The position numbers and the translations under genes were made by a program. A stretch of 64,000 bases of DNA from Gymnogyps californianus (Eukaryota; Chordata; Aves; Accipitriformes; Cathartidae): the NCBI RefSeq assembly GCF_018139145.2, contig NC_059471.1, positions 201,519,494 to 201,583,493 on the forward strand. The letters are read 5' to 3'. The notes beneath the pieces are model-generated. The model saw nothing but the letters and a program-made list of their open reading frames with translations, did no database searches and was not told the DNA's origin. Shown here in pieces: positions 23,901 to 37,088 of the stretch. The stretch's first letter is position 1. Each line of letters begins with the position of its first letter.

Positions 23901-24727
23901 CTGGATGAAAAGTGATTTTCAAATGTGTTTGTTCTCAGATAAAAAGAAGAGAGAGAGCAAAGATGTGGTGTCCCAGCAAAACCGCAGAAGAGCTCAGAGC
24001 ACAGTGCTGGCTCCTGGGATGAACGCTGAAGTTTAGCAGGACAGGGGGCTGAATCCTGCTGCCTTTCTCACCTTTGCCTGCAAATTTTGCTCGCATTCCT
24101 TTTTGTATAAGTTACAGAAAGCATCAAAGGAGAAAACCAGAAGGACAGAGACTTGCTGCTAAGTCATCGGGACAACCTCTGCCCGTCTCATCTTTTGCAA
24201 CCTGATTTTGCAGGGCTGTGTCCAAACCAGCATCATTGCTATTCATCTCACGGCTGTGCTTCGGAACTTTCACCTGCAAATGGGATTACAAATGCAATCA
24301 TTAGTACAGATTCCCCAAGAAGCTTTCACAGTATTACAATTAGATTTCCCATTCTAGCAGCATCTAAATCAATATGATATGATTAGTTACTCTCGTGGAT
24401 TACATGCTGCTGTACAAAACCTTCACACACAGAAATCTGGGTAATTTAATCAGGCAGTAATGGATTCTGGGAATGCTCCCACTGTCTAGAAACTTAGAAT
24501 CATTCTGTCTCTATAATAATTTACCATTATGCACCTGAAGCTAAATTGCCTGACATACCTGACAGTGGACAGCAGTGATTAAAACGGGTCACATCTCATC
24601 AGCCAAAGTGGCAACTCCTGCTGAATTTACTTCGAAACTGAATTTGAGGGAGAAAAAAAAAAGTCACCTTTTGTTGTTTTTCCTGGGCTATAACTTAAGT
24701 TTTAAGCTGTCTCTTTAAATACATCTA
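20986..24727. other. Unique non-coding sequence, nothing recognised
   Basis: There is no gene and no recognisable transposable element. A short A9G6 homopolymer pair sits near 23,730-23,750. The open frames around 22,640-23,530 overlap in several frames on both strands and match nothing known to me. Confidence 0.6.
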
Positions 24728-24764
24728 TGTGTGTGTTGTTTGTGTGTGTGTGAGAGAGAAAGAG
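24728..24764 (+). repeat. Compound (TG)n/(GA)n microsatellite
   Basis: An interrupted TG run (TGTGTGTGTTGTTTGTGTG...) passes directly into GAGAGAGAAAGAG. It is a simple repeat with no other feature. Confidence 0.9.
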
Positions 24765-25740
24765 TGTAAGTGCTATCCATTTCTCATCATTTTAGTCAAG
24801 GCAAGAGGAACATATGAACTAATGCTCCTGGGGAAATGCAGCCGACCGAGGCAGGAATGAGCACATCATTTTATTCCTCTGAAGGGACTCAGCACTGCTG
24901 AGCAAGATATCGGGAAGGAGGAACCTTTCTGGAAGGGTCTTGAAAGCAAGGAGTCCTCAGCTGCCGTTGTCAGCAGCTCACAGGAGAGAGCAATGCTGCA
25001 CAACGGAACCTGAACTGCTGATAGCTGCTTTTCGGGAAAGAATTTGCACCTCGTGTTTCCCCAGCTTGGGTAAACAGCTCAGCTCCAGCAGCAGTCCTCC
25101 ATGCTGCAGCAGCTTTCTCCTGCAGCCATCCTGGGATTGCAAACAACCCTGAAAAACAAACCACCGTGCTCAGTGCCGCAAGGGGTGGCTCAGGGTGGCG
25201 CGGGGAAAACACACAAACCCATGCACAACAGAACAGCTACAGCTTCATTTGAAAAATTAGGCCTGTATATTTTTAGGCAGACAATACTCAGAAATGTGCT
25301 GCTGTTCATAATTTATCCTGCCAACGTGCAACAGCTTATGCCTAAAAGATACAAGATGTTATGTTACTGTTGAGGACATTTCTTTTTCTTACAGCACTGT
25401 CCCATTGAAATAGTCCTGACCCATGGTGCCTGGGGACTCCTGCTGTTGAGGAGGATTTTTCCTATGGTAAACTGATATTTCAAATAGCCAGCTGGCAAGA
25501 AAGGAAAGAAAAATAGCCATCCCTGGAAACTTTCCTATGCAATAATTGCCAGCGAACTCTGCCCTCATTATAAAACTCTACATAGCTTGCCATAAAAAAA
25601 GCCCCATGATGCACATACACTTTTCACCTCTATATTCTCTGTAACAGTCTTGGTTGTATTACTCTGTTCAGATATGCTAACCAGTGGCAGTGTTAATCTT
25701 CATCCTTTTTAGGGTATGGCGTGGTCTGTGTGCCGAGCCA

Positions 25741-25808
25741 GGCACCGTGTGCTATAGGGCACACGGTGCCCTATATATATATATGGTGCCTGGAGGCACC
25801 ACGGCACC
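25741..25808. repeat. Perfect 12-bp hairpin and clustered GGCACC/GGTGCC inverted repeats
   Basis: The arm GGCACCGTGTGC (25,741-25,752) is followed by a 6-base loop, TATAGG, and then the exact reverse complement GCACACGGTGCC (25,759-25,770). A (TA)n run follows, and then GGTGCC (25,785) and GGCACC (25,795 and 25,803), which can pair with each other or with the first arms. The structure could extrude as a cruciform or fold as RNA. I do not recognise it as a known RNA gene. Confidence 0.85.
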
Positions 25809-26084
25809 GGCAGCGCCGGCATGCCGTACCCTGCAGCACCGCCAAAACCCTTGCCGGCACGACCGGGCACATTAGTCCTCCTGACAAGCATCTGTTAGAC
25901 AAATCTCTTTTTAATTCCCTGTTGGAGGCACTGAAGGAAATCCGTGGAGGTCATTAACCAAATGAATTGGTGCCAGTGGCGTTTGGGCAGGGGGAGGAGG
26001 GTGCTGCCAGGCACCCGGTCGTGGCCACCCGCCCACCGATCCTCCACAGCCCGCGGCCCACCGCTGAAGGAAAGAGCTGACTTT
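25809..26084. other. GC-rich unique sequence, nothing recognised
   Basis: This is a moderately GC-rich stretch between the hairpin and the AT-rich candidate element. Short frames are present, none of them recognisable. Confidence 0.5.
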
Positions 26085-26345
26085 TAATGCAGGCCGGAGA
26101 TTGGACTCCGGCATTACTATTAATAAACAATAAAGCTATTAAGGCTTATTAAAGCTTGACGATGAACTTGTCAAAATGGATGATCTATAAATCAATATAA
26201 ACAGCAGTGACAGGCAGTAATTGAATTCCAGTGGTCCCTCAGCACATGCTAAATATGAAGGGACATGACACGCTGAAAATAAAGTAGGAAAGCTAAAAAA
26301 TTGATAACATTAACATTCTCCTGGCGAAACGTAGCGTCACTTTGG
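26085..26345. promoter_or_regulatory. Candidate conserved non-coding element with MEIS and homeodomain-like sites
   Basis: The base composition shifts abruptly to AT-rich after a GC-rich segment. A TALE-homeodomain core TGACAG (26,208-26,213) lies 4 bases before TAATTG (26,218-26,223). Further possible sites are a SOX-like ACAAT near 26,130 and ATCAAT at 26,191. No open frame or repeat explains the stretch. It looks like an enhancer of a developmental gene, but this is inference from motifs; conservation was not tested. Confidence 0.25.
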
Positions 26346-29155
26346 CCCTTAATGGGGGTCAAATTGTGAATACGTATTGACTTCTTCTTTTAAAACAAGA
26401 AAATAGCTACATAAATCTGAGACTTCCCAAATTGGACATGGCTGCTCAAAAAGTTCACAGCCGCTCTGGATGTGGTCACCACAGAGTGGCAGACACAGCC
26501 GCCCTCTGATGGGTTCATGAGCAGGGCTTGTTGCTTTACTTGGGTAGCAAGAAGGATGGGTTTTGTGCAATCCAGAAAGCCTCTGAAGTGGATTCATTGG
26601 TTTTCATCTTCCATAAAGGACCAGCAAAAGCCCGTCGGGCAGGAGAAGTTAATGCTAGCGCACTGCCATGCTCTGGGTGATTACATACCTTTCAAATTCA
26701 GATATAACAAGGCAGGCCTCAAATATCAGCAGAAGAAGAGACAATCAGAACAGAAAGAAATTGGTGAAGTCGCAGCAAGCCTTTGAATGGAGATTCAAGT
26801 GACAGCAAACAAATCATGACAGCTTCTGTGGATGAAATCAGGGCCTCACTTTTTGTTTTCTCTTGATGTGCTCCACTCAGTGAAGGATAATCCAGCCTTT
26901 CTTAGTTGATTTTTACAACAGAGCCCTATGCCACTGGAAACTGCTGAAATGGAGGGTCTGGACATGTTCCTGAGGACTATTTTGTCCGTGCCACCTCGCT
27001 CACAGGCAGAGAGCATCTGTGATCAAAAATCAAAAAGGATATTTGCATTTCAATGGTCTCTCTGTGCACAGAAAGGGAAAGCTAGAAACAAATATATAAA
27101 TGGTTGTCTGCGTGTTGAGTGATGACCCACTAATAAGGTCCTGAAAGGTCGAGAGTGGCAGAGCTGGGACAGGGGCTGGTCGCCGGTGCAGAATCAGTGC
27201 AATAGCCAAAGAGCACCCAGCATGCCTGGCTTGGCCATCACCACCAGGCTAAAACTGCTGCTTGGCACGGATAAAGTTCCTATTTAACAAGAGATAAAGC
27301 TTCATTAGGGTGACTCCACACCATTGTGCCCTGAATACAGCCCATGTTTGGAAGAGCAACAGGATGAGAGGGGCATTTTCTGGGAGTTACTCTGTTTTGA
27401 CACAAAATTTAAGATTAAAGGGAAAAAATCTGTAAGGAACAGATCAAGGAGGCCAGTGTTTTCCTTTTAAATATAATTTACACTTTGAGATCAGACAAGA
27501 CTCATCTGACCTATCTGATGTGCAGTTCTGCCTTCAGATTTGCTGAGCATGTACCGATGTAATATGAAAGGTTAAGGGAGCCCATGACGGAAAACCTAAA
27601 ATCTTTAGAGGCGATCTGTAGAAATGCAAGATGTCCATCTTCCGTACCTTGCATGGGGACATCGGTCTGATGAAGCAGGTCTCAAAAAAAGTGGTTTTGC
27701 CTGCGGAGATGCAGAGGGCTGGGGGTGCCAGTATCCGGCATCTCTGCCAGCTCCTGCGCACCATTTCCCCCAATCCCATCCTAAACTCCTCCATTAGGAG
27801 CTGTGTGTTACCTACCTGTCCCTTTAAACTGGCAGGAGCTGGGAAGCATGATGTACAATAATAGTACTGGCTTTAATCAACAGGACAGCACTGACATGTC
27901 ACCCACTGAAATAGATGAACTTGCCTTGACTTTTCCCTGCATTTGCATCATTCTTAATTCTTCTTGTGTGGAGTCTTTTTTACTGTCATTTAAAAGGTGA
28001 GAATTTAGTCAACTGAATGCAGTGCTGATTAGCTCAGTATTATAATTGTGCTTCATGGACACCTACTGCTTGTATGTCACAGCTCTCCAAATTCCCATTA
28101 TACTATTAATCTAGGTTTTATGGTACTTCAGAACTGAAGTATTAAAAAACTATGATGTAAGTGGAAAAAAATCACAGTGGCAATTTACTAAAGAGCTCAT
28201 ATGGGCTATTATGAAAACAACAAAAAACAAAACAAGGGAGCCTGTTTGCAAAATCCAGAGTGAGTCTGCTGGCCTGTGAGAACAAGGAAAAAATAGATAT
28301 AACATGGCAATAGCTGCCTTTCCAACATGGTCTACAGTGTGTCACCATGCTGGGTTCAGGGCTATGCACTTGTTCTTCAGTGCAGATGGAAGAAAATGGT
28401 GGCTCAAACATAAACGAACAGAAAGTACATGAGACCACTCGGCAATGATTTAACAAAATCCAGCCCTCTCCACCCAGATTTCCTTTCTCCAGCATCTGTC
28501 GGGGAAGAGAAGCAGCCTGTTGTGATTGTGTTAATACACTATCCACATTTTCATTTGTTGTTTTCTCAGTCACCATGCTCAGAGAAGGGGTTTGTACCAT
28601 AAGAGAAACCTTTACTCCCCAAAGACTTACACGCCCAGGGATGCTACAACTTAAGCATCTCAGTCACTGCAGTATTTGGAGTACCATTCCTGTGAGTATT
28701 CAGCCCAGTATAATCATACTAGACCTATTTTGCTCCAGCAAAATAGCACACAAACCAGCCCCCCAGAGTCAAGGGGCAGAGAGATGCTCCACCGACCTTA
28801 CGCTGCTGTGAACAAGCTCCCCGTCTGGGTGCCCTCTGCAGCTCTCCATGCCTGGGGCCAGGAAAGGGAAACTGTAGAAAGAAAAATGGTTTAAGATGAA
28901 GTGACCAACGTTCAGATGAAGTCTTACAAGCAAGTGTGATAAATCTGTCTCTGCTTCATCTGTACTTGGAATGAAACCAGGAAACAAGTTATTTTTTACG
29001 GGAATGCACCACCTCATTTTGTTATGAAATAATCATCTCCTTGCAGTGGACTAGAAAGGGGTTTCCCTGGGGGATCTCAGGAGCGAGGAAGCCACTAGGA
29101 ACCGTTCCAAAAGCTGTAGCTCCCTGGGCAAATCAAGAGCTTTCCCTTTCTGTCA
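26346..29155. other. Unique non-coding sequence, nothing recognised
   Basis: No gene or clear repeat is visible. The longest frame here (minus strand, 28,172-28,600) has no recognisable domain and no codon bias that I can see. Confidence 0.6.
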
Positions 29156-29238
29156 GCCCTAACCCAAACCCTAACCCATTTCCAACCCTTATTCTACATC
29201 TACCCCTAATCCTAACCCTTCTCTAGCCCTATCCCTAG
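29156..29238 (-). repeat. Degenerate telomere-like (CCCTAA)n stretch
   Basis: CCCTAACCCAAACCCTAACCC is followed by decayed units (CCCCTAAT, CCTAACCC, CCCTATCCCTA). This is the C-rich telomere strand on the plus strand. Opposite-orientation TTAGGG remnants follow about 60 and 240 bp downstream. The array is short and degenerate, so it is an internal relic and not a chromosome end. Confidence 0.75.
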
Positions 29239-29298
29239 AGGAAAAGAAAGACAACTTTATTTTTCTAATGCAAGTCTGGGAGGACTTCTTAACCCATG

Positions 29299-29575
29299 TT
29301 TAGGGTCAGGGTTGAAAGAAAGAAACGCCAGTACTCCCATGGCAGTGAGGCTGGAATGGGATTGCAAAAGGAAAGTAGAGGCTGCAAAGATGGTGGCTGT
29401 GAGAAATATTTTGTCTGGGTAATGGCCGGAGGAAAACTGTCAATGGTTCAGCCCCAGCTAGGCTTAGAGTTAAAATTAGGGTTAGGGTTAAGAGAAGGAT
29501 AAAGTTTAGTGCTTCATTTGCAGTGGGGCTGGAAAGGAGCAGCAAAATGAAATCAAAGGATATAGCAGCAAAATA
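29299..29575 (+). repeat. Two diverged ~177-bp tandem units headed by TTAGGG
   Basis: The first unit starts at 29,299 with TTTAGGGTCAGGGTT and the second at 29,475 with ATTAGGGTTAGGGTT. Both are followed, after about 43 bases, by GCAGTG(A/G)GGCTGGAA (29,342 and 29,520) and then an A-rich GCA(A)AA segment. Spacing between matching points is 176-178 bp. The second copy is truncated or fades after about 29,575. It looks like an old satellite-like unit combining a telomere repeat with unique sequence. Confidence 0.65.
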
Positions 29576-32500
29576 TTTCAAGTGCATCTGTCGCACTAAT
29601 CCTCACCAGCAACTTGTGAGGTGGTGAGGAAGGAGTGACACACTGCTCAGCTGCACCTCTGCACCCAGCGATGCCCCCTGCCAGAGCAAAACACCTCCCA
29701 AGTGCCAGGTGTCCTTCCTCTAACACTGGCCAATGTACGAAGCACTGAGATTCAGAAACAAAGGTAGTTTTCTTTCAATATTGTTTAAGGATTTATTATC
29801 CACCAACCGTATTTTCTGTAATTCGTGGCCAATAGCCAGCATCATCTCTGGCTCCTGGGCCAAACAGATTGTTGGCTTGAAAATACAAGACTCAAAAAAG
29901 ATGCTTTGCTCAAAGTGCCTAAAATGAAGCCTGAGAAAAGAAAAATAGATGCTACCCAGACACAAACTGCGCTGAAGCACATTTCTGGTTGTCCCTAGCC
30001 TCGTTATTCTTCACCTGTTTATTAAGAACAGCAATGTTTGGTGTCACCGGTCTCTGGAGGCTGTCGAACCAGAGCCTGCTAATTGCTCACCTACAAGGTG
30101 GCCCAGGCGCAGAGAAGTGGTAGAAGGCTGCTTTCGCTGTCTGCATGGCTGCTCCTGCATATCAAAGACCTACTGACAAAAGCAAGATCTTTGATTCCTG
30201 CCAGCAGAAAGCAATTGCAATCTTGTTGTTCCCTGGACATGAGGACAAATATGTATTTACTGTGAACCGCAGACTCATTGTAAGAAATTAAATCCTTTTG
30301 GTGGTTATGAATGTAAATACACATCTCTTCTCAAGATGAGACTCACAGATTCCAGGAATTGTTTCCTGCTTTACATTTTGGGTGAGTAGCCAACTCCGAG
30401 CTTGAAAAACATACAGCTTGAAGTGAAGAGCACCCTTCCCTTCCTCTCCATGATTACTAGGCAAGGGAGAGGAAAAGCAGGCTGAGTCCAACTGTGGCAA
30501 AACCCTTGGGAGGATGTGCAAAGCCATCTTTTTGATTACATAATGTCTCTGAAAGCCCTTTGCCATTAGAATATGATTAAAAGCGGTGGCCAGGAGGAGT
30601 TCACCTTTAGAAAATGACACTTACAAGAAATCACTTCCCAAACAGATAGTTGCCTGAGTCCCTGAGATGAAGAAGAGCTTTGATGGATGAGAAGGTAGTA
30701 TTAAAATGTCTCCTCACATAAGAAAACAGAACGAGAGCAATCATCAGAATTTATCAGCCAGAGAGAAGCAGAGTGTTTTCTTGGCACTAAAGGGACCCAA
30801 TACACTAAATCAAAACCAGAACACAGGCTCACGAAAGAAAGAGACAGATGTCTCCACCATATAAATACCATATAAATGAACTTTCTGGAATGGAGATCTT
30901 ATTTAAACACACACCATAGTGACGTCTGAGAAAGACTTAACGAATCAAAGTGGAGCACAAAGTTGGTATCGACACTGGAATCGCAGCAATTCGTGAAGGG
31001 TAATGGCCCATCTGGCAGCTGCACTTGGGAGTTATGCCTTTCTTATTTTGCATCTACTTCTTTGCAAAACCCCAACTCCTTGTAACACCTGAATCAACAC
31101 CCATGTATTTGTACTTCACCCATTTTGAATACATTCAGCCCGAAATGTAGTCCAGGCTCATCAAAAGCCTGTCTTCTGAAGGCAACAGGAGCCTCCTGGT
31201 GAAAACAGGAGTGATCTCTGATTCAGGGTGAGCTGTGTCTCAGGAAGCTATGGCTATATCCACAGCACATCCGGATGCACAGCAATGATACATCGCCATT
31301 GCAATCCCAGAAAATACGCTCAGAAAATAAGCGGTGTCCTAGGACTGCCAGGCAGGATGCCCGCTTGGACTGGCCTCACCGCTTCCCTGCCACGCATGCA
31401 GGCAGTCGCGATGGGGTAGCCGTCCAAATCACTCACTGCTCTCTTGAATTAAAATACCTTACAGTCCTCACACTGAGCTCCTTGGGAAGGTAGTTTGAAT
31501 ATGGTTCTTTGTTAATACATGTATTATTCACTTCGATGCTATGTATAAGCTCACACAGATGAGCTTCAAAGGTTGGACACTTAAGCTTGCTGGGGCTAAA
31601 TACCCACACTATGTTTTATCGTTCTCCATTTTCTAAGGTTAGTGTCTTTGGACATGGCTCTTCCTGAAAGGTTTCAAAACTGCTCTTTGATTATATGCCA
31701 AATAGAGAAGCATGACTGTAAACTTTCTTTTATGAAGATAAATTGAGTCTTAAATCAAATCAGACTTGAGCCCAAACATGACTTTCGCATGGCTGCTGAA
31801 TATTCACCCATGTAAAGTATAAAACATGACTGCAATTTCCTAATAGAGAGATACAGACTATGTGGGGTTCCCCTGAATGTAGAGGGGCATAAAGGAGTAA
31901 TGCAAGGACTAAGGCTTTGCAACAGCTACCTGGGTGAAATACATAGGGAAAGAATGGCTTAGTAGCACGTCATGTTAGAATAAGCTCTGAGAGCATGCAG
32001 GCATTGCCGGTAGAGGTCAAATACAAACCTCTGCTTGGTAACGGGCGAGCTGGCACCCTCTGTAGCCGTCTACGTTAACCTTAACCCCGGCACTGATCAG
32101 CCTTCACCCCCCTCCCTGGAAGAGCAGTCTGCAAATAGCATCAGGCCTGACCTACTTCTGCGTGCTTAGCTGCAAATTTCAGTTATCGTGATTGGAGCCT
32201 TTCCGTGCTGGGTTTCTTCCAGCAAAATGTCGGACTTTTCTTCCTCACTCTTCAGAGGCATCAAATAAGCCCAAGGTCCCAAAACGTGTTCCTCTGAACT
32301 GGGGAGGAGAGGGAGGGACGGGCTGTGGTGCGGGAGGTCACCCAGCACACCGCAGCTCCTTGGTGCCTGGGTGTTGGCAGCATCAAACAAGCAGCGCTGG
32401 CAGAGAGGAATGACGTTTGCAAGGCATGACTTACACATCTGGGTGAATGCAGCCTGCTTTTCACAGGCAGGGAATGGCTTTGTAAAGAGACATGGAAACT

Positions 32501-35500
32501 CGAACAACATGCTTGACAGCACATTTATTCAGTGAGAAGTATTACACAGATGCCATGTGTGTTGAACTCATTTTAGTGTTTTGAAGGCTGAGAGGAGCTG
32601 GAGCAAACAGGTAAGGTCATCAGCTAACTCAAGAAAAAATCTTATTGCTGCAGCTCAAAAGCACTATGTTGTTTTTTACTGCTGAGCTCTGCCTTCTGAG
32701 CAAGAATATTCAGGGACAGCTAGCCGAACACAAGAAGTTTTGTTACTCAACTCTTCCAAGGATACATGTCAGCTCTTTGTCCCAGTCATTAGGAATTAAT
32801 ATGGTCGATTGGGGAGTTAGGATAAGATACTGAATTAATTAGTCTTAGAAGTTTGTTTTTCATCTCTGTGACTTGACCATTTATCTTTTCTTAACAGGAT
32901 TTTTTTATGCCTCTGCAGTCATACAAATTGAACATCAAATTTAAATGGAGCAGTAACATTGTCATCCTAGCCAGAAGTAAGAAAAAACTCCAACTGCTTA
33001 TCTCCATGATGTATAAATAGCTGCATCATGTTAATATTAGGAATTTTCCTATTAATAAATAACACAGAAGAGAAAAAACACTTGTCCTAAGTGAAATGCC
33101 ATAACCGAAAAACTCCAGCAAGGTCCAGTTCTTCAGCCCTTTATTGTTATCATTTCACTAACGCAAGTGGAATACAAGTGCAGACCCTTAACAGGATACA
33201 TTTTTATGCTATGCCGTGTAAAATGCTATAGACTATGCTCCATCCTTGCCAGGAGCATGAGGTCCAGTTTAAATTTTTCCCCATAGCTAAACTGGTGCCA
33301 GGAAAATCAAAGAAGACCGTAAACATGTGGAGTTGGGGTGTTCTTTCAATATACAGATCCTAGGATTTATCCTAACTCTCTTCAGTTTTGTACCATAACA
33401 TGTTTATTAAATCAACGCATAGAAAGTCTTGTTAGGCAGATTAGAGAGTCTGGTCTTAGTTTGATGAAGTAGTTGAAAAGCAAGGATGATTCCTCTTTGA
33501 AAATTATATGGGATTTCTTTAAGGATTTTGAGATTTCTTTATGTTGCAGCAAAATTCACTAGTGCCTGTTTTCTACACAATTCCATTCGAGAAGATTAAG
33601 ACATGATGAAGAAATTGCTCATTCAGACAGAAGACAGAATGTGGAATTCATTACTGCTGGGGAGTCTTGGGAAAGCTTTTGCTGAGGCCACTTCTGCAAA
33701 AACAGCAAATTCATGGTGGCCACAGATTTGACAGACAAACTACATCTGAGTAACAAAAGTACATATTTATGCACTGTTTGCACACAAATCCTTGATTGCA
33801 TCCTTGAAAATCAGTGGAGCACTTCAACTACTATAGCTATGTATAAAAGGGCTGAATAATTTTATGGCCAGCAATAATAGCATTTTTATTTTTGCAAATA
33901 AAGGAAACTTGTGTCAAGCAGAAAGATCATTGCCACAGACATTAAACAGAAATGAGTACGTGCGTATATGTGTAGCATTGTGTGTTCAACCAGGTTCATA
34001 ACACTCAGATGAATATATCATCAAATTTTCTGCTAATATTCAATTTCAATTTCATTTCCTTCAGGTGAGATCCACTCTGCTGGATCCCAGAAGCTGGTGA
34101 AGGCACTGCCACCCTGAGCAGTTAGACCCCAGCACTGGGTGGGGAAGGTTGCCAGCCATTTAAGGCCATTTAAGACACAGATGGTTTTATTTAGACACTT
34201 CTGTGTCTCCCCTTGGCTTCTGTAGGGAACAAAGCGACTCCAGAGGGAGATGCAGGACACCTAACACTACTCCTTCTACCGAGGATGTAGAGAACCAGTG
34301 TGAGGTCTGAGGGATTTCCACCCACCCCTCCAGTCCTCTTCTCGACAGGACACAAAGCACAGGTGATGGTCCTATTTGGTGTATTAGCCTTGTTCCCTGG
34401 GAAGTGGGAGGTTTTGGGTTCTTGGCTCTATTGTATTGACAAGGATTGAACCGTTGTTCAGTAATAAGTCCTAAATAGCAAATACCTATTATAGGGACTT
34501 AGATCATCCAGGGATATTAGAGAGTCATTTAATGAGGCATTAGGACACATTAAAAAGTCTTAAAAATATCAGCCAGGAATGTCTCAGGTGGACTTGATTC
34601 TGCCTTGGCAAGGGAGGACTGGGTAATGCCTCAAGTGTCAGCCTGGGCTCTGCTCCTGTTTCTAAGTGTGGGATTCAGTTCAGAGATCGTGTCAGGTGAG
34701 TAACTGAGTCCTGACTCCACACCCTGGACCTCAGTGGAGCTGTCTAACCCTGTATTTCACTTTCCTAACTCCCCTTGGTTGCCTGCCACTGGTCTTTTCT
34801 AAAGATATGTTTGGAGCAGCAGCAATGTATAGTGAGTCGCTGCAAACTGACCGAGAAGACATCGCACTTGGCACACTTTGCAGAGGTGCTAATTTTTCAG
34901 TGATGCTCACACAAGCAATAGGGCCCGCTTGGGCCTCAGAGAGGCTGGAGGATCATCCCCGCACAGCAGGAATACGCAGGAGTATAGCACAGGACAGAAA
35001 CACACCTGAGACTTTTCTCTCGCTGACAGTATTAACTCTAATAATGATGTCTCCAGTCCAGAGAGAATATACTTCTCTTTCTCAGACTGAAATAAAAAGT
35101 TAGCATTTTGAGAGCTTTGCATACATTACAGGAATTAGATATACTACGCCACAAACACTGTCATGCTGCACAGGGCCTCTGCAGTGCTTTGGATGTATGT
35201 GTCTATAAATCAGACACTCCAGAAAGCAAAAGAGGGTGATCTCTCCATTAATATTACGCAGCATGGGAGGCATGGTTCATTGCGAGATGGCAGCGTGGCT
35301 GTACAGCTGAGAGCTGCTTGTGGGAGCAAGAGCTTGCACAGTACCTACTGCAATGGGGCCTCAAGGACGTAGCTGTGTCACCGGAGATTCAGCAGCAGCT
35401 TCTTAAACAGCTTTTGCCATTTTGAACAACATCCCTCCCCGAACAGGCTATGTATGTCCTTTTTTCCCTGCAGTTCCAGCTGCAGCCAGCGTACTCCAGT

Positions 35501-37088
35501 GAAGCCAATGGAAAAATAAATAGTTGTTTCCTCTGCTCTCCTGCGCCTGGAGCTCTACCAGGACAGGGGAGCAGATCCGTGCGCTCCCTTCACGTGTCCA
35601 GGGAATGCCAGTCCAGAGGACAGTAACTGAACCTTATCAAGGGTTATACAGGAGCTGAACTTTAAACTGAAATGTCTTCCCTGGCTTGCTCCAACACCCA
35701 TGGAAGGTCACCGCAGAGTAGCTGGTGACTCCCTTGGCACGGGGCTAGGTCTCTACAGTGCAGATCATCTGTTTCTTTCTCTAAGGGGACAGCACGAGGC
35801 CACTAGTTTAAGTGACTTGACTTAGTTGCTCACATGCAGAAAGAATTAATTTGCAGTGGCTGTAAAGCAGCAGGACAGCCAGGTGCAATCATGAATCTCG
35901 GCAGCTCTTCATATTTATATTAGGCCCTTTGCAGCTGCTCTAGAGGCGCCTCACTAACTCTGAACTTCCCCTGAATACCAAGTGACTATGGCTACGTGCA
36001 ATGCACTGTCCCTCCTCTCAAGAACACACACATAGCAGAAAAAGATAAAATAATCAAAGGAAGCAGTTGGAAAGTTTTTCCTTTTGGAGAAAAAGAAGGG
36101 TCAGCAATTCTTCTCCCACAAGAGCAGTGTGAGAGGATGGAATAGCCTAGATCAGGTCTCTCCTGCAGTCAGGTCAGGGCTGTCACATATCAAGGACCAG
36201 GACAGCCCGGTTTGTAACCGCCCAGCAGCTGGGAAGCTTGTTTTTAATCCAATGTTAGAAGTAGATAGCTATGTATTTATGTCTGTGCACACATACAATG
36301 TATGCAAATGAGACACGCCAAGAGAAAAACTTGTACAGGGATCTGGGCATGCTCCTTCGCTGAGCAAGAGCACGGTGATGGGATACCAGCTGCATGAACT
36401 TCTCAGTTTGGATCCAGCCTCTCCCCATAACTTTGTCACTTGCTGGACTGCTAACACAAGTAAGGCTGCCTGGCTTACGTGATTCATGACCCGCTCCCCA
36501 AATGGCTGGCCAGATTTTGTGCCAAGACTTACATGATTGGGGTTATGGACCACACTTGTGCACCTTCACCTATGCTTATGTTCCAGTACCTTCTAGGTAC
36601 ATATGGGCTACAGGTGGCTTTAGTGCATCCCTGCATCTTTTGATCCCTGTTTTGCTTCATCCTTGTGCCATATGGTAGCACACATGGGTGTGAAGGAGTC
36701 AGCCAGGCACTTAGGCAATTTGCCCACACATAGATGGGGACTGAGCAGATGAGTTGACCTTTCCCTCACTTGAAATCCATCTCCTGATTACAAGTGGTTA
36801 AAAAGTTTGCACCATAATGTTTTGGCAGGATGTATAATTTTCCTTAAAAGTCTTACAAGGAGATTTGGCAGGAAGGGGGCATTTCTTAAAATTAGACAGG
36901 TGTGGGGCTCTGATTAGGTACGTGAGACACCCAGGCTCAAGCCTCTGCTTGGCAGCATCTGCAGTGAAAAACTATGTGCAGAGCAGGGTCCTCAGCACAG
37001 ACCTCTTCCAGGAGGGAGGACTCCAGCACCCAGCACACACCAGCACCATGCTCCTGTCACTAATAAGCCCCATATTTTTGTGTGCAAC
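29576..37088. other. Unique non-coding sequence, nothing recognised
   Basis: This is 7.5 kb of mostly AT-rich sequence with no recognisable gene, RNA gene or transposable element. Short frames around 32,166-32,524, 34,807-35,103 and 36,865-37,278 match nothing known to me. The last one runs into the LTR that begins at 37,089. Confidence 0.6.

Noticed and set aside
29156..29238. True chromosome end or telomere
   Set aside because: The CCCTAA stretch is short and degenerate, and unique sequence continues on both sides for many kilobases.
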